64,000 nucleotides of DNA from Ceratopteris richardii (GCA_020310875.1 CM035431.1:17964267-18028266), one strand, 5' to 3'; shown: positions 22,074 through 33,554, counted from the stretch's first letter. Notes: generated by a model not told the origin, from the letters alone. A program made the numbers and translations.

Positions 22074-22996
22074 TGTCGGAGAGAAATTGTTACTCTTAAA
22101 ATATTACAAAAATTAAAAGATTAAATGATTGTTATTAGTATTGGTTAATTTATGAAATTTTGACTAATATTTGACTTTAATTTTGCAGGAAAAGAAGTTT
22201 GCTGACCAAAATCAAGATGGGAAGTATTCATTTCAGTTTATTTATGGGTTTAGATGATAAAACAAGGGCTAGTTAAGGGTATGTTTATGTTTTAAAAGTA
22301 AATGTAAGGGTATTTAAGGGTTACATATACGTTTTGGGCATGAATTATAGGGTTCTAGCTTAAATGCAAGGGTAATTATGGGTCATATGCATGTTCTAGT
22401 TAAAATTTATGAGTAATTAAGGGTTAAATGTATGTTTTAAGCATGAACTTTAGGGTTCTAGTTAAAATGTATGATTAAGTAAGGGTTAAATATTCACCCT
22501 AGAGGGTTATGGAAAGTTAGAGAATAGGTTTATGGGTTAGTTAGAGTTAATTGATGTGGTTTAAAGTTAGTTGTAGGGTAAACCTAAGGTTAAATGACTA
22601 AATAAGTGAGTTGTAGTTTATAAATAAATTGTTAAATAGGTTAATTTTATCATATGGAACCTTATTAAAATATTAGATAAATATATTAATTATTTAATTT
22701 CACTAAGCCTAAGGTAATAATTAAAATGGGTTAAATTAAATTTTAGCCTAAGGTATAGTATTTATTCTAAAGTTTAGTATTTAAATAAATAAAAAAAGAA
22801 ATGAAAAGTTATTTAAATTCTAAAGTATTTGGTCCATAGAAAATTTAAATGGTTGGTTGAAAATTGGGAAAAGATCTAGGAGGAAAATCCCACGCCTTTT
22901 TTCTTGTTGAGTGTTGTTGGAGTGATGTGGAGTCAATTTAGGTAATTGGTTGAGTTATCTAAAGAGAATTGTAGGCTATGGTGGGCTACTCACATC

Positions 22997-23004
22997 TATT
23001 TAAG
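22997..23004 (+). promoter_or_regulatory. TATA-like box of the element C 5' LTR
   Basis: TATTTAAG is the best TATA candidate in the LTR, about 920 bases from its start, and is kept at 34524-34531 in the other LTR. A transcript would start near 23030 and have a very long R-U5 part (about 2.6 kb). Confidence 0.4.
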
Positions 23005-23267
23005 AAGGGAGTACGTGCTCACAAGTTCATATGTTTTTTTTGAGGTACTTAATTCTTCTCTAGACTATAGTCATATTTGTACTTAGCTTTATGTCAGTCC
23101 TCTGTCAGGAGGAGAGAGAAGGCCATCTCTCTTGTCCTTATGGAAAGCCAATTTTCAGAAATTACAGAGATTTATTTCTTCTCCTTTTCTTTTGCCCTTT
23201 CTTTTTTATTCTTCCAAAATTTTTTTTTCTTCCTTTCTTCTTCTCCCATCCCCTTCTTTAATTAAAT

Positions 23268-23545
23268 GTTTTTCCCTCTCTCTCCCTCCCTTTCTCTGCC
23301 GGCAAAGAGAGAGAGAGAGAGAGAGAAAGAGAGAACAGTAGAGAGAGAGAGAGAGATTTTCTGTTTTGTTTTTTCTTTTTTATTTATTTTTATTTATTTA
23401 TTTATTTATTTATTTTCCCCTCTCCCTCTCTTTCTCTGCTGCCGGCGGCGCAGTAGCACCGCGCGCGCAGTAGAGAGAGAGAGAGAGAAAGAGAGAGATT
23501 AAGAGAGAGAGAGAGAGGGAGAAAGAGAGAGTGAGTGAGTGATTT
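23268..23545 (+). repeat. CT/GA inverted blocks in the element C 5' LTR
   Basis: Two blocks, each a pyrimidine run (CTCTCTTTCTCT type), a short GC-rich core (GCCGGCGGCGCAG) and a purine run (GAGAGAGA). The runs are complementary, so each block can fold into a long hairpin. The first block has a shorter core here than in the 3' LTR (34801-35112). TATTT repeats lie between the blocks. Confidence 0.75.
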
Positions 23546-24195
23546 GTTTTTTTTATTATTATTTATTTTTCTTTTTTCGTTTGTTTTTATTTTTTATTTA
23601 TACTATTTATATATATATATATTACTTTATAGATTTTACTTATATTAAATGATGATTATATATTAAGATGATTTTTGTTATATTTATAAGTATATTTATT
23701 AAATAACTATTAAAAAAAAAAAAGAAAATATGAAGTAAAATATTTAGATACATGTTTATATATTTATATTTTTATAAGGATGGTTTAATATATGATTTTT
23801 ATGTATATATTCATGTATGTATGTATGTATGTGTGTGTGTGCAAATGTTTTAGCTTAGGTTCATTTTATTTTTAATGATTTAAAAAATGTAGGTTATGGA
23901 GGGTGTGAAGGGTACATGTGTATGTTTATTTAATGAAATTGATTTCATATATATGATTTGCATTCCTAACCTTCTTTTATGAGTTTCAGGTTACCAGAAG
24001 GAGGGTCCATTTAGTTTCTAACCTTACCTTTCTCCAAGATTCCATTACATTATCTAAACTTTTCTTTATCCATTCACTTAACCTAATCATGCTTAGCCTA
24101 TTCATTTCTTTACCCTACCCATAACCTAAGCCTCTTCAATCTGATAGACACCTAAGTTCTTTTTCCCAAGTATCGAGTTAGTGCATGTTAGTTTA

Positions 24196-24830
24196 GGACT
24201 TGAACCCATGTTAGTGATAGAACTTGATTCCATGTTTTATGTTAGTACATGATTAAAGAAGTTAGTGATAGGCATGTTAGTTAGTTTAGCTAATGCATGT
24301 TAGAAATTTATCCATGTTAGTTCATGCATGTATATGTTTAGTATGCATATGTGTTTTAATGTGTGTATGTTTCTGCATGAGTATGCATGTTTATTTAGTG
24401 CATGTGTATGTAAGATGATCATTTATGCCTAAGCATGAATGTTTATGCATGTGCATCTATGTTCATGCATGTGTATGTGTATTTATGTTCATGCATGCAT
24501 GTATATTCATATATGTAAATGTTAGTAAGAGTTCATGCATGAAAAAGTTAGTAGTGTTAGTGTATGCATGTACATGTTAGTAAGTGTTAGTTTGTATTTA
24601 TGCATGTACATGTTAGTGTATGTTCATATATGTTAGAATGCATATGTGTATTAGTGTGAGTTTATGCATGTGCATGTAAGTTCATGCATGTATGTTAGTG
24701 TACATGTATGCATGATCATTTATGTGTGTTAATATATGCTTATGCATGTGCATGTATGTTTATGTATGAATATTTATGCATGTATGTATGTTAGTTAAAT
24801 GTATGATTATGAGTAAGCAATGTATGTTAA
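24196..24830 (+). repeat. TGCATG-dense block in the element C 5' LTR
   Basis: Several dozen variants of ATGCATGT and ATGTTAGT follow each other without a fixed period. The block is non-coding. CATGCATG is also the plant RY element, but the density here looks like slippage-type growth. The second copy is at about 35750-36380. Confidence 0.65.
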
Positions 24831-25189
24831 TGTATATTAAATAATTATGTAAATGAATTTTTTATTGTAGAGTATAAATTTTAATAAAAGAATGTACTTA
24901 TTATATATGTGTTTTTAGAAAGATAATTACTTTAACGTTATTAAAAAAGAAAATGCTAAATGAGTGTTATTTTTTATATAAAAGATATACTAATTTCTGT
25001 CATGTGTTTTTTTTCAGAGAGCAATTGGCGAACTGGAGATTCACATGTGACCTGAAGTTTGAAAAGCAAAGATTACCCTTAATTTGAAACTTTTATTAGC
25101 TTGTATAGGCTATTTTTTAGGCTATCATTTAAAACATCATCTTATGATTTGTATAGGAATTTGGTTATTAATTTAGCACCATTAATTTT

Positions 25190-25522
25190 ATGTCTAAAGA
25201 AAGTTCTTCTAGTAACATCTTTCTACCTTCATCAACTTTTGAATTGTTGTTTCCTAAACCAATAGAAGATAAAGAATTAATAAAAGAAGTAATAGTAGAA
25301 GAATCTTTGCATGATCCTAGAACAACTATAACTTTACTTTCTACTGTTCCTTCTAGTGTTAGTGAAGAAAATTTTCCTCCAACTGTAGATAGAAACGTAG
25401 AAAATGTCCAAGAAGAATCAAACGAAACTATAAAAGATCAAATAGTTAGTGAAAAGATTATCCTACCTTCTTATTTTGATGCAGTTGAACTTTATAGGAA
25501 CGCTTCACCTTACGGACCTTAG
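25190..25522 (+). CDS. 110-codon ORF inside the element C 5' LTR, unknown
   Basis: An acidic, Ser-rich product starting MSKESSSSNIFLPSSTFELL and ending ASPYGP. It lies in U5, about 100 bases before the primer site, and its base use is like that of the C coding regions. I recognise no domain. The same frame is open in the 3' LTR (36743-37075), which is expected for such young LTRs and is not independent evidence. It may be a leader ORF or chance. Confidence 0.35.
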   Translation: MSKESSSSNIFLPSSTFELLFPKPIEDKELIKEVIVEESLHDPRTTITLLSTVPSSVSEENFPPTVDRNVENVQEESNETIKDQIVSEKIILPSYFDAVELYRNASPYGP

Positions 25523-25622
25523 GAGAAGTTATACTTGTACTGTTCCGCAAAGTCACCCCGCGTGCGCCGTTAGCGAGGCGACTGAATTGATCCGCCAGTC
25601 GTCAGAAATCGCGCCCACACTT

Positions 25623-25637
25623 TGAACCCGACGTGAA
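25623..25637 (+). other. Element C primer binding site, tRNA-Trp type
   Basis: TGAACCCGACGTGAA, four bases after the LTR end (25619), is identical to the first half of the site in element A and complementary to plant tRNA-Trp from the discriminator base inward. The match stops just before the position facing tRNA base 58. As in A, there is no TGG facing the tRNA CCA end. Confidence 0.7.
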
Positions 25638-26486
25638 AACAACGGCACAGTGGAACAGGTATAAAACTTTTCTTCTCCTAGCATATGCATTAGCTTGGTT
25701 TAGACGACGTGGTTGCGGCAGCTTGAGGTGGTTATCGTGCAGGGGCAGATAATACAAACCTTGTAATTCCCTGGTTGTTGAGGGCTGAGCTTATGCTCTG
25801 AGCGCCTCCACGGGAATAGGCAAGTAGTAAACCTCGTTTCTACACCTTTACCATCAAGATTTTGAAGAGAAATGTTTGCACTCACAGCACTTAGATTTTG
25901 TATTAGGCATTTATAATCAACAAATGTAACTTGAAAATTTCACATCCACACTAGCTTCTGCTCCAACTGTCAGGTGTGAGGTATATTTTCTTAAATTGCA
26001 TCTGTTTGTGTCTATTTAAGTAGAATTTTAGGAAAGTTTAATTGCTAGATTTAAAATTCATTTCATTTAAAAGCTAGAATTTCTTTTCATTAAGATAGTA
26101 GGAATTGATAGATTTAAAATTCATTTTATTTGAAAGATAGAATTTATTTTATTAAGATAATAGAAATTGCTAGATTTAAATTTTATTTGAAAGTTAGAAT
26201 TTATTTTCTTTAAACTAGTAGGAATTGTTAGACTCAAAAAGTATTTTATTTAAAAGATAGTATTTATTTAAGATTGTTTTATTAGTGCAATTTTAATTAA
26301 AACAATCAAAAAGAAATTTATTTGAAAAGTTAGTATCTAGATTCATTTTAAAGGATTGTTAAAATAGCTTAATTTAGCTGAAAATTCATTAAGAATTTTC
26401 ATTTGGGAAATTAGTTTTATTTTTTCAAAGACTTGTTTAAAAAGTTTAAAATTTAAGTAAAGCTGGAATCAGGTAACTTAGTTAGG
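25638..26486 (+). other. Element C untranslated leader with tandem repeats
   Basis: An AT-rich leader. Between about 26020 and 26290 lie about four imperfect copies of a unit near 62 bases (core GGAATTGATAGATTTAAA). No coding signal is seen. Confidence 0.7.
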
Positions 26487-29021
26487 TTGATAAGGGAACA
26501 GAAATCCAAAGTTCAAGAAGAAGTTAAGGAATATATTAAGAAACTTAGGTCTAGTTCTATTATTCATATCAAAATGGATGAGTTATTTAAAAATATGATG
26601 TCAGAAACCCAAGGACAAAAAGTAGTTGAGGCTATGTTAAAAGAAAAAGGGAAGTTCACAGGAGTTAATACAACGAACTATTTAGACACTTTTGAAGACC
26701 TAGCAAAATTACATGGGTTACCAGTAGATAAATGGGTATCATTTCTAGTTAGACTTGCAATAGGCTCAACTAATAGTGTTATTGAACCTTATAAAGCACT
26801 TGAATGGGAAGAATTTAAAAAACAAATGCACAAAGATTTTTACTTAGAAGATTTTAGTCAACACAGTAGGGAGGGATTTATGAAATGGCTTAGCTCACCA
26901 AAAACCCAAATTTCACTTACTCAATTACATGGAGAATTTATGAAGAGATTTTCACAACTGCCTGAACAAGATAGGACTGCCCTTACACCAGATATAGTGC
27001 TTTATTTCCTAAAAGTATTACCGACAGATATTAGAAGTGAAGTAGAAAGAAGACTAGAAGAACCGGGAAAAAGATATGGTTTGACAGAAGACTGGGGGGT
27101 ACTTAAACAAGTAGTAGAAGTTGTAGCTCAGAAGAAACAAAGACAATCATTATTATATAATATGAATTTAAGTTTTCCCACAGTAGAACCAACTACTCAA
27201 AATGCAAAAATTAATATAAACTCTAGTTTAACTGAACAGGCATCAACATCAAAAGTGCCTATTGAATTACAATTTGAAATATTATTCAATAAAATAGATA
27301 ATATGATGCAAATGCATACGAATATATCTAAAGAAGTGGCAACACTTCAAAATATAGTTCATTCCTTAGTTAGCCTGCAAGATAGGACGATTCTAGGACC
27401 ACAATTTACTCATGCCCTGCAAATGAATCCTATACCTTTAGCACCTGTATTGAATCAACCATTAGCTCAGAATCAACCAGTAGCTCAGGATAATGAACGA
27501 AGAGGCGCACCCATCCAACGATGTGTTTGGTGTGACTCCACTGAACATATGTCTTATGCTTGTGAATCATTAAAAGAGGCAAAAGAAAGAAAACTAGTTA
27601 TTGATATTGATAAAAAACTATGTGACTATCGCACCCACCTCCCTCTAGCTGTAAATTGGGGAAAAGGTGGAATGCAAAAACTATATGAAAATATATCAGA
27701 AGCACAAAGAAGCTCATCTGGGGTTAGATTAGAATGCGATGAAAGTGACTTAGATGATGATACATCAAAAGAAACCAAAAATTATTCAATAGAAGCCTTT
27801 ATAAAAGCAAGAGATGATATAATGAACAAAACTGCATGGAACTCACCTATAGATAATTTCTCTATCTTTTCACATATTGCAAATGTGGAAGAAAAGAGAA
27901 AAAGAGATGAAACTCAAGATCTAGATGAATCCAATCAAAGAGTAACTAGAAAGCAATTGAGACAAGAACCTAAAAATGTACAATTTAATGAAAAAACAAA
28001 TTTAGATTCAAATGAGCAGAGAAGAAGAGAGATACGGGAAGGCAAACAACTTGAAACATCAAACAAACCTAGTGAATTAGATTCAAAGACTAATGAAGAA
28101 ATAGATAAAAATGAGGAAAAAACCAAGAAGCCTAAAAGAATTCCAAAAGCTATTTTATCATCAGAACTTGAACAAAAAAATGACACAAAGGAAATACTGT
28201 ATGATATTCTTTTAAAAAGTCAAGTAACTATGTCGCTTGAACAAATATTTACTATAGCTAAATTAGAATTTAAAGATAACTTTATCAAAATGATAAAAAG
28301 AAAAAGATTTCCTTTAAATATCGATACTGAAATGACTGACAATATAAATGTAACTCACATTTCTAAAGATTCCTTTCTTTCTGACTCTGATGATGAGGAA
28401 GAAAGTGAAGGATATGTTAATAAAAATTTTCTAGGACCTATAATTCCAGATAATATACAAGAAAAATCTGAAAGCAATTACAAAAAGAGTTTTTGGGCCA
28501 GGGGAACACCAGAAATCAAAGTAAACTTAGGAGATAGGAAAAATTCTTGTACAGCTTTAGCCTTACTAGATTCAGGTTCAGAAATAAACGTAATATCAAA
28601 AGAACTATATGATAAATTTAGATGGCCTATAGATAAACAGCATGGGTGGATTATGAGAACAGCAGACAACGGATGTGGTGCACTTCTAGGAGCATGTGCC
28701 AACATTCCAATATCAATAGGAGGTATTAGTGAAACATTTCATTTTTTTATACAAGATAACTGTTCATATGAAATTATCTTAGGACAACCTTTTATCTGTG
28801 AAACTAGAATGGAAACTAAAATAATGGACGATTGATCCGCGTATGCTAGATTTAGATCAAAAGATGACTTACAATCCTTACAAGTAATGACTCTTAACCC
28901 GAATCATATTAGAAACAGAGAACAAATTAGGAAAACACCTATCAGGTCACAAGAAAAAATGCACGAGAGTCATTTACCTCTTAGTGATTCTGGAACATAC
29001 TTTGATCAAAATTTTTACTAG
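26487..29021 (+). CDS. gag-pro: Element C gag-protease region
   Basis: A long frame. A likely gag start is MDELFKNMMSETQGQK at 26573, matching the element A start. A capsid-like region with YLEDFSQHSREGFMKWLSS comes next. The zinc knuckle CVWCDSTEHMSYAC lies near codon 345, followed by a Lys/Glu-rich linker. The retropepsin DSGSEINVIS is near codon 694, with ILGQPF at its end. It should form the particle and mature it. Identity to A is high over all parts, though C is far more AT-rich. The end coincides with the conserved recoding-type signal. The element has about one break in its coding regions. Confidence 0.88.
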
Positions 29022-29049
29022 AGACCATTGTTGAGCGAGACAACAGTGG
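29009..29049 (+). promoter_or_regulatory. Candidate -1 frameshift signal between gag-pro and pol, element C
   Basis: Heptamer A AAT TTT at 29009-29015 in the gag-pro phase, a 9-base spacer, then a hairpin: CCATTGTTG at 29025-29033, loop AGCGAGA, CAACAGTGG at 29041-29049, with one G-T pair. Loop, spacer length and one stem arm are the same as in element A. The pol frame is open through the hairpin and on into the RT ORF, which fits frameshift expression rather than a separate start. Confidence 0.65.
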
Positions 29050-32000
29050 TAACTGGTTTGATATCTCGCATAAAAGTGTAAATAAAATAGAAAATGTATC
29101 TGTTTATTTTTCATCTTCAAAATTACAAATTCTAAATAATAAAGATATTCCTAGAAAAACAACAAAAAAATATGAAAAATATTTTGAAGATAAAGGATAT
29201 ATGTCTAAAACTGAAAATATTGAAAACATAATTGAAACTTCTTTTTCCTCTACTTTATTTGATGAAATTGACGAAACTTTACATGATGAAAAATTATTAC
29301 ATGTTATTCTTTTAAACTCATTAAATGAATATGATTTAATTTCAAAATTTGTTTCTGACTTTCATGAAGTTCAAATTAATACAAAATATAAAACAGTAGA
29401 TAAAAAAGTGAAACCTATAGCTCAAGCTTTACCTGAAGGAAGTGATTTAAAAATTAAACAAGTAGCTAACGATCCTATCTTACGGGACATGTCTAAAATA
29501 GGTCATAAATTTACTGAAGAAACTATTAAATTAATAAAAATTGGAAATGAAAACTCTTTTTTATTACCAACTGAACAAGAATTATTTCGTGAAATGATTA
29601 AAAAACATGGTAGAGCTTTTTCTCTTTATCCTCAGGAAATAGGATGTGTTGACCCTAGATTAGTTTCTCCTATGATCATATTTACTGTAGCCCACATACC
29701 TTGGAATCTTCGCCCTATACCAGTTCCAAAGGCTCATTTACCTGAGCTAATGAAACTGCTTAAGGAGAAGATGAAAATGAAAATATTAGAACCTTCCTCT
29801 GCACCTTATTCTAATAGATGGTTTACTGTTCCTAAAAAGAATGGTAAACTTAGATTTATTCAAGACTTACAACCCGTAAATAAAGTTACTATTAGGAACG
29901 TGGGAACCGGCCCTATTGTAGGAGAATTTGCCGAAGCTTTTGCTGGGCATTCTATCTACTCTATGGGTGACTTATATTCAGGATATGACCAGTTTCAGCT
30001 TGCTACTGAAAGTAGAGATATTACCACGATGAAGACTCCTTTAGGATTAGTTCGTATGTGTACTCTTCCCCAAGGAGCTACAAATTCGGTAGCACATATG
30101 ATGAACGCGATGAATAGGGTTCTTCATGACTTTATTCCTAATGTGACCATGCCGTTTATAGATGATATCCCAATTAAAGGATGTGAAGAAAAAGAAAAAG
30201 ATGAGACATTAGATGCATTAGGATGTAGGAAATTTGTAGCTAATCATATTTTAGATTGTGAAAAAATTCTACAAAGATTTGAAGAAGTAGGATTAACTTT
30301 TTCTATAGAAAAATCAGTTTTTGGAGCTAATGAAGTTTTAACTGTAGAAAATTTATGTGGTTATTACGGTCGTAGGCCTTATCCTCAAAAAGTAGATGCT
30401 ATTAATAAACTATCTGAAACCTGTAAAAACATTAGTGAAGTTAGACGTTTTTTAGGAGCATGTGTATTTTATGCAATTTGGATTCCGCATTATGCCCATG
30501 TAGCTAATCCATTGTACGATTTACTTAGGAAAAACAGAAAATTTAAATGGACTGAAACTCATGTTAAAACGATGAAAAAATTAAAAAATTTGCTTTCTAA
30601 TGCACCAGTTTTGAAACGTGTAGATTATTCAAACAATAAACCGATTATTTTAACTGTAGATACTAGCCCTATAGGAATAGGCTGGGTAATAGGTCAAGAT
30701 GATAGTGAGGGAAATAGATATGCTATTAGATTCGGAACTAAAATTTTGCATGAAACTCAAAGAAATTATCCACAAATAAAACGAGAATTATGGGGTTTAG
30801 TTACTGCATTAAAAACTGATAAAGAGTATTTTATAGGAGCTAATGTCATCATAGAAACAGATTGTTTACCTTTAATAGGAATGATTACTAACTGTTCTTC
30901 GCCTGATATAGCTATGTTAAGATGGATATCATATATTAAGTTTATTAATCCTATTTTAAATCATATTTCTGGTAAAACTAATTCCATTGCAGATATGCTT
31001 TCTAGGGCTAAATTTGAAGATGATGAATTGACTAAAACTGATTTAAATGTAATTAATTATATTTCTGATATATATGTATATGAAAAATTTAATGAAAATG
31101 AGTATGAAGGGATTTGGTATGATATAGGTTATTATCTTAGTACTCTGAAGCAATTACCTATTTGGTCAGCTAATAGATTTAGAGATATTAGGAAACGTGC
31201 GTTTAATTTTTTCCTAAAAGATGGTTTTATTTGGCGACATGCTAAAGGGAAGATTAGATATCCTCAGCGAGTTTTAGGAAATAAAAAACTGCAAAATAAA
31301 GTTATGATGGATATGCATGAGACTCTTTGGGCAGGTCATAAAGGCTTTTATGCAACTTATGATAAAATTAGAGAAGCCTACTGGTGGCCGGGTATGTATG
31401 TGAATGTACGTGACTTTGTTAGTACTTGTACTACATGTCAGGTACATTCGTCAGTTAGGCATAGAGAACCTTTGCACCCTACCTATCCTCCTTGTATTCA
31501 TTACAAGTGGGTAGTTGATTTAGTGACCATGCCTAAAGGATTAGATAAGATGAGATATATAGTTTTAGCTAGAGAAGACCTGACTAATCATGTAGAAGGT
31601 AGAGCGCTTCATACGAAAACTACTTATAACGTATGTAAATTTTTACTAGAAGAAGTTATTAGTAGATTTGGCTATGTAGAGAAGATAGTGGCAGATAGGG
31701 GAGAGTTAGATGCTAGAGAGGCTAGAGAATTCTTTGATCTGCATGGGATTCGTCTGTCTCTCACTACTGCTTATAATCCGGAGTCTAATGGTAAGATTGA
31801 GCGGGGTCATCCCTCTATTGTGAAGGCAATTTCTAAGGCCTGCAATGGTGATACGCAACAGTGGCCTAGATTCCTTCCTTTTGCACTTTGGGCAGACAGG
31901 ATGACATATACTAGGTCTACAGGATTTATGCCTGCAGAACTAATGTACTGTCAAAAACCGATTTTTCCTATCCAGTCCCAGATTATTTCATGGACGACAC

Positions 32001-32440
32001 TTCCGTGGAATAATGAGATGACTCGTGAAGATCTAATTTCAGTTAGGATTATGCAGTTAAATATAGGTAATAAAATGATTGAAGAAGCTGTTCAGAAAAT
32101 TAAAAATTCACGTCTTAAAAATAAAATCTATTTTGATAAAAAACATAGACTTAGACCTTGTACTATAGAAGTAGGTGACTGGGTTTTAGTTTATGATAGC
32201 ACTTTTGATACTCAGTATGATGCTAGGAAAAAATTAATTAAGAGATGGTTTGGACCATATGTAGTTGTGACTGTATTTGAAAATGGTACATTTAAGCTTA
32301 GAGAATTTGATGGTTCTTTATTGAAAAATTTGATTGCAGGGAAAAGAGTTAAGCTATTTAAAAAGAGAAACAATGAAGAATATGAAATTGAAGACAATGA
32401 TGCTGAAGAAGATGCTGCTGAAAATGAAGATGACGATTAA
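29021..32440 (+). CDS. pol: Element C pol: RT, RNase H, integrase
   Basis: The 1,079-codon ORF from 29201 is open throughout. RT: WFTVPKKNGKLRFIQDLQPV, MGDLYSGYDQ near residue 255 and FIDD near 318. RNase H: ILTVDTSPIGIGWVIGQDD near 485. Integrase: zinc-binding H-H-C-C from residue 705 to 745, catalytic D near 771 (VVDLVTMP), D near 830 (VADRGELD) and E near 866 (NGKIERGH). A C-terminal WFGPYV module and an acidic tail end it. The proteins copy the RNA and insert the DNA. As I recall, the closest relatives by motif are fungal gypsy elements (FIDD..IKG palm, RYIV.AR, LWADR.T..RSTG). An upstream extension from 29021 is open in the same frame. Confidence 0.9.
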   Translation, partial: ETIVERDNSGNWFDISHKSVNKIENVSVYFSSSKLQILNNKDIPRKTTKKYEKYFEDKGYMSKTENIENIIETSFSSTLFDEIDETLHDEKLLHVILLNSLNEYDLISKFVSDFHEVQINTKYKTVDKKVKPIAQALPEGSDLKIKQVANDPILRDMSKIGHKFTEETIKLIKIGNENSFLLPTEQELFREMIKKHGRAFSLYPQEIGCVDPRLVSPMIIFTVAHIPWNLRPIPVPKAHLPELMKLLKEKMKMKILEPSSAPYSNRWFTVPKKNGKLRFIQDLQPVNKVTIRNVGTGPIVGEFAEAFAGHSIYSMGDLYSGYDQFQLATESRDITTMKTPLGLVRMCTLPQGATNSVAHMMNAMNRVLHDFIPNVTMPFIDDIPIKGCEEKEKDETLDALGCRKFVANHILDCEKILQRFEEVGLTFSIEKSVFGANEVLTVENLCGYYGRRPYPQKVDAINKLSETCKNISEVRRFLGACVFYAIWIPHYAHVANPLYDLLRKNRKFKWTETHVKTMKKLKNLLSNAPVLKRVDYSNNKPIILTVDTSPIGIGWVIGQDDSEGNRYAIRFGTKILHETQRNYPQIKRELWGLVTALKTDKEYFIGANVIIETDCLPLIGMITNCSSPDIAMLRWISYIKFINPILNHISGKTNSIADMLSRAKFEDDELTKTDLNVINYISDIYVYEKFNENEYEGIWYDIGYYLSTLKQLPIWSANRFRDIRKRAFNFFLKDGFIWRHAKGKIRYPQRVLGNKKLQNKVMMDMHETLWAGHKGFYATYDKIREAYWWPGMYVNVRDFVSTCTTCQVHSSVRHREPLHPTYPPCIHYKWVVDLVTMPKGLDKMRYIVLAREDLTNHVEGRALHTKTTYNVCKFLLEEVISRFGYVEKIVADRGELDAREAREFFDLHGIRLSLTTAYNPESNGKIERGHPSIVKAISKACNGDTQQWPRFLPFALWADRMTYTRSTGFMPAELMYCQKPIFPIQSQIISWTTLPWNNEMTREDLISVRIMQLNIGNKMIEEAVQKIKNSRLKNKIYFDKKHRLRPCTIEVGDWVLVYDSTFDTQYDARKKLIKRWFGPYVVVTVFENGTFKLREFDGSLLKNLIAGKRVKLFKKRNNEEYEIEDNDAEEDAAENEDDD

Positions 32441-32856
32441 AAATCTATTTAAAAAATCAGGTGAAACAGTTTTGATTAGAGATTCTTTAATTTTTTTGTG
32501 TATATGCATAAGCATTACTGCATGTATTAAAAGGATATGTTCCAATTTATTTAAAAAATTCAAATAGAATTAAGATATAGAAATATCTGAAATATTTATG
32601 ATTGAAGCATAATAACTCGTATTTATATGAACTGAATCAGGAAGTTAAATAGAAATTTTGGAATTGGAAACTTGTAAAAGGAAAGGTAGTCTTATTTTGA
32701 ATATATGTATATGCTTAAAAGAAATTTTATTCATTAGTAAATGGGATTTTGTATCTTGCTTTTATTTTTTATGAGATCTGACCTCTAAATAAAATAAAAA
32801 TTAAGTAAAAACTTCATACCCAGCTAGTTTATATGTATGTGTTTGTTGTTAGTGTG

Positions 32857-33135
32857 CTATGTTGGGCTAGTAGGCGAGTGGAACAACCTTGGTCGGGTGA
32901 CCAAGGCCACGAGCTGCAACTAGTTTCATCATAGGCCTAACCTATATGTTGTCATGCGCCTGCATGGGTCGGTAGGCGGGTGGAGTTACTCTGGTTGGGC
33001 GATCAGAGCCACGAGCTGACGTCGATTTCATGTAGGGCTGACATAGTTTATCGTGCGCTATACCGGGTTGGCAGACAAGTGGGGTAAACTTGGCCGGGTG
33101 GACAAGTCCAGGAGTCGCACCCAATTTCGGTATAG
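32857..33135 (+). ncRNA. Three-copy structured RNA module, element C
   Basis: The same three modules as in A at 8846-9126. Outer stems: CTATGTTG/CATCATAG (32857/32927, one mismatch), CCTGCATG/CATGTAGG (32959/33029), CTATACCG/CGGTATAG (33058/33128). Inner hairpins: CCTTGGT/ACCAAGG (32887/32900), CTCTG/CAGAG (32989/33004), ACTTG/CAAGT (33088/33103). In the third outer stem, two bases differ from A on each side and pairing is kept. The function is unknown. Confidence 0.7.
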
Positions 33136-33554
33136 GCCGATTTGTTAAAAATTAAAGAAAAAGCTGAGTTGGGATGAAGTAAGAAAAATGAAATGATTTA
33201 AGCAATAAAAGAGAGTCAGACCATAGGAAATAAAAGTAGGAGGCATATAATTCTGTTATCTGATGGGAAAAGTTTTCTTTTTGTATATGCTGTTATGAAG
33301 GATAAGTTACTTATTCTTAGCAAGTGACATGAACAGAAGGACTATAAGACTTATGATTTATTCTTATAAATATTTGTTTAAATGTGGATTCAAAAATATG
33401 ACATGATATTTTATAACTTATTTCTATGTTGATATTTTTCAAATGAATTGTACAAATCTTTTTAATTGCATTAAGTGTGAATGCATGATGTAATAAAATT
33501 TTGAAATGATTTAAAATTATTGTTAAAAGAATTTGATTTGTTCCACTTGAAACT

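Larger units (their letters stand above)
22074..25619 (+). repeat. Element C 5' LTR
   Basis: A long LTR starting TGTCGGAG and ending CCCACA. In order it holds: an AT-rich start with many GGGTTA-like words (22250-22620); a TATA-like TATTTAAG at 22997-23004; two CT/GA hairpin-type blocks (23268-23545); a long AT-rich stretch; a block dense in TGCATG words (24196-24830); and a 110-codon ORF at 25190-25522. Apart from that ORF I see no gene in it. Confidence 0.95.

Noticed and set aside
22250-22620. Telomere-like sequence (many GGGTTA words)
   Set aside because: The words are irregularly spaced in AT-rich LTR DNA and do not form a TTTAGGG tandem; the other LTR has the same.
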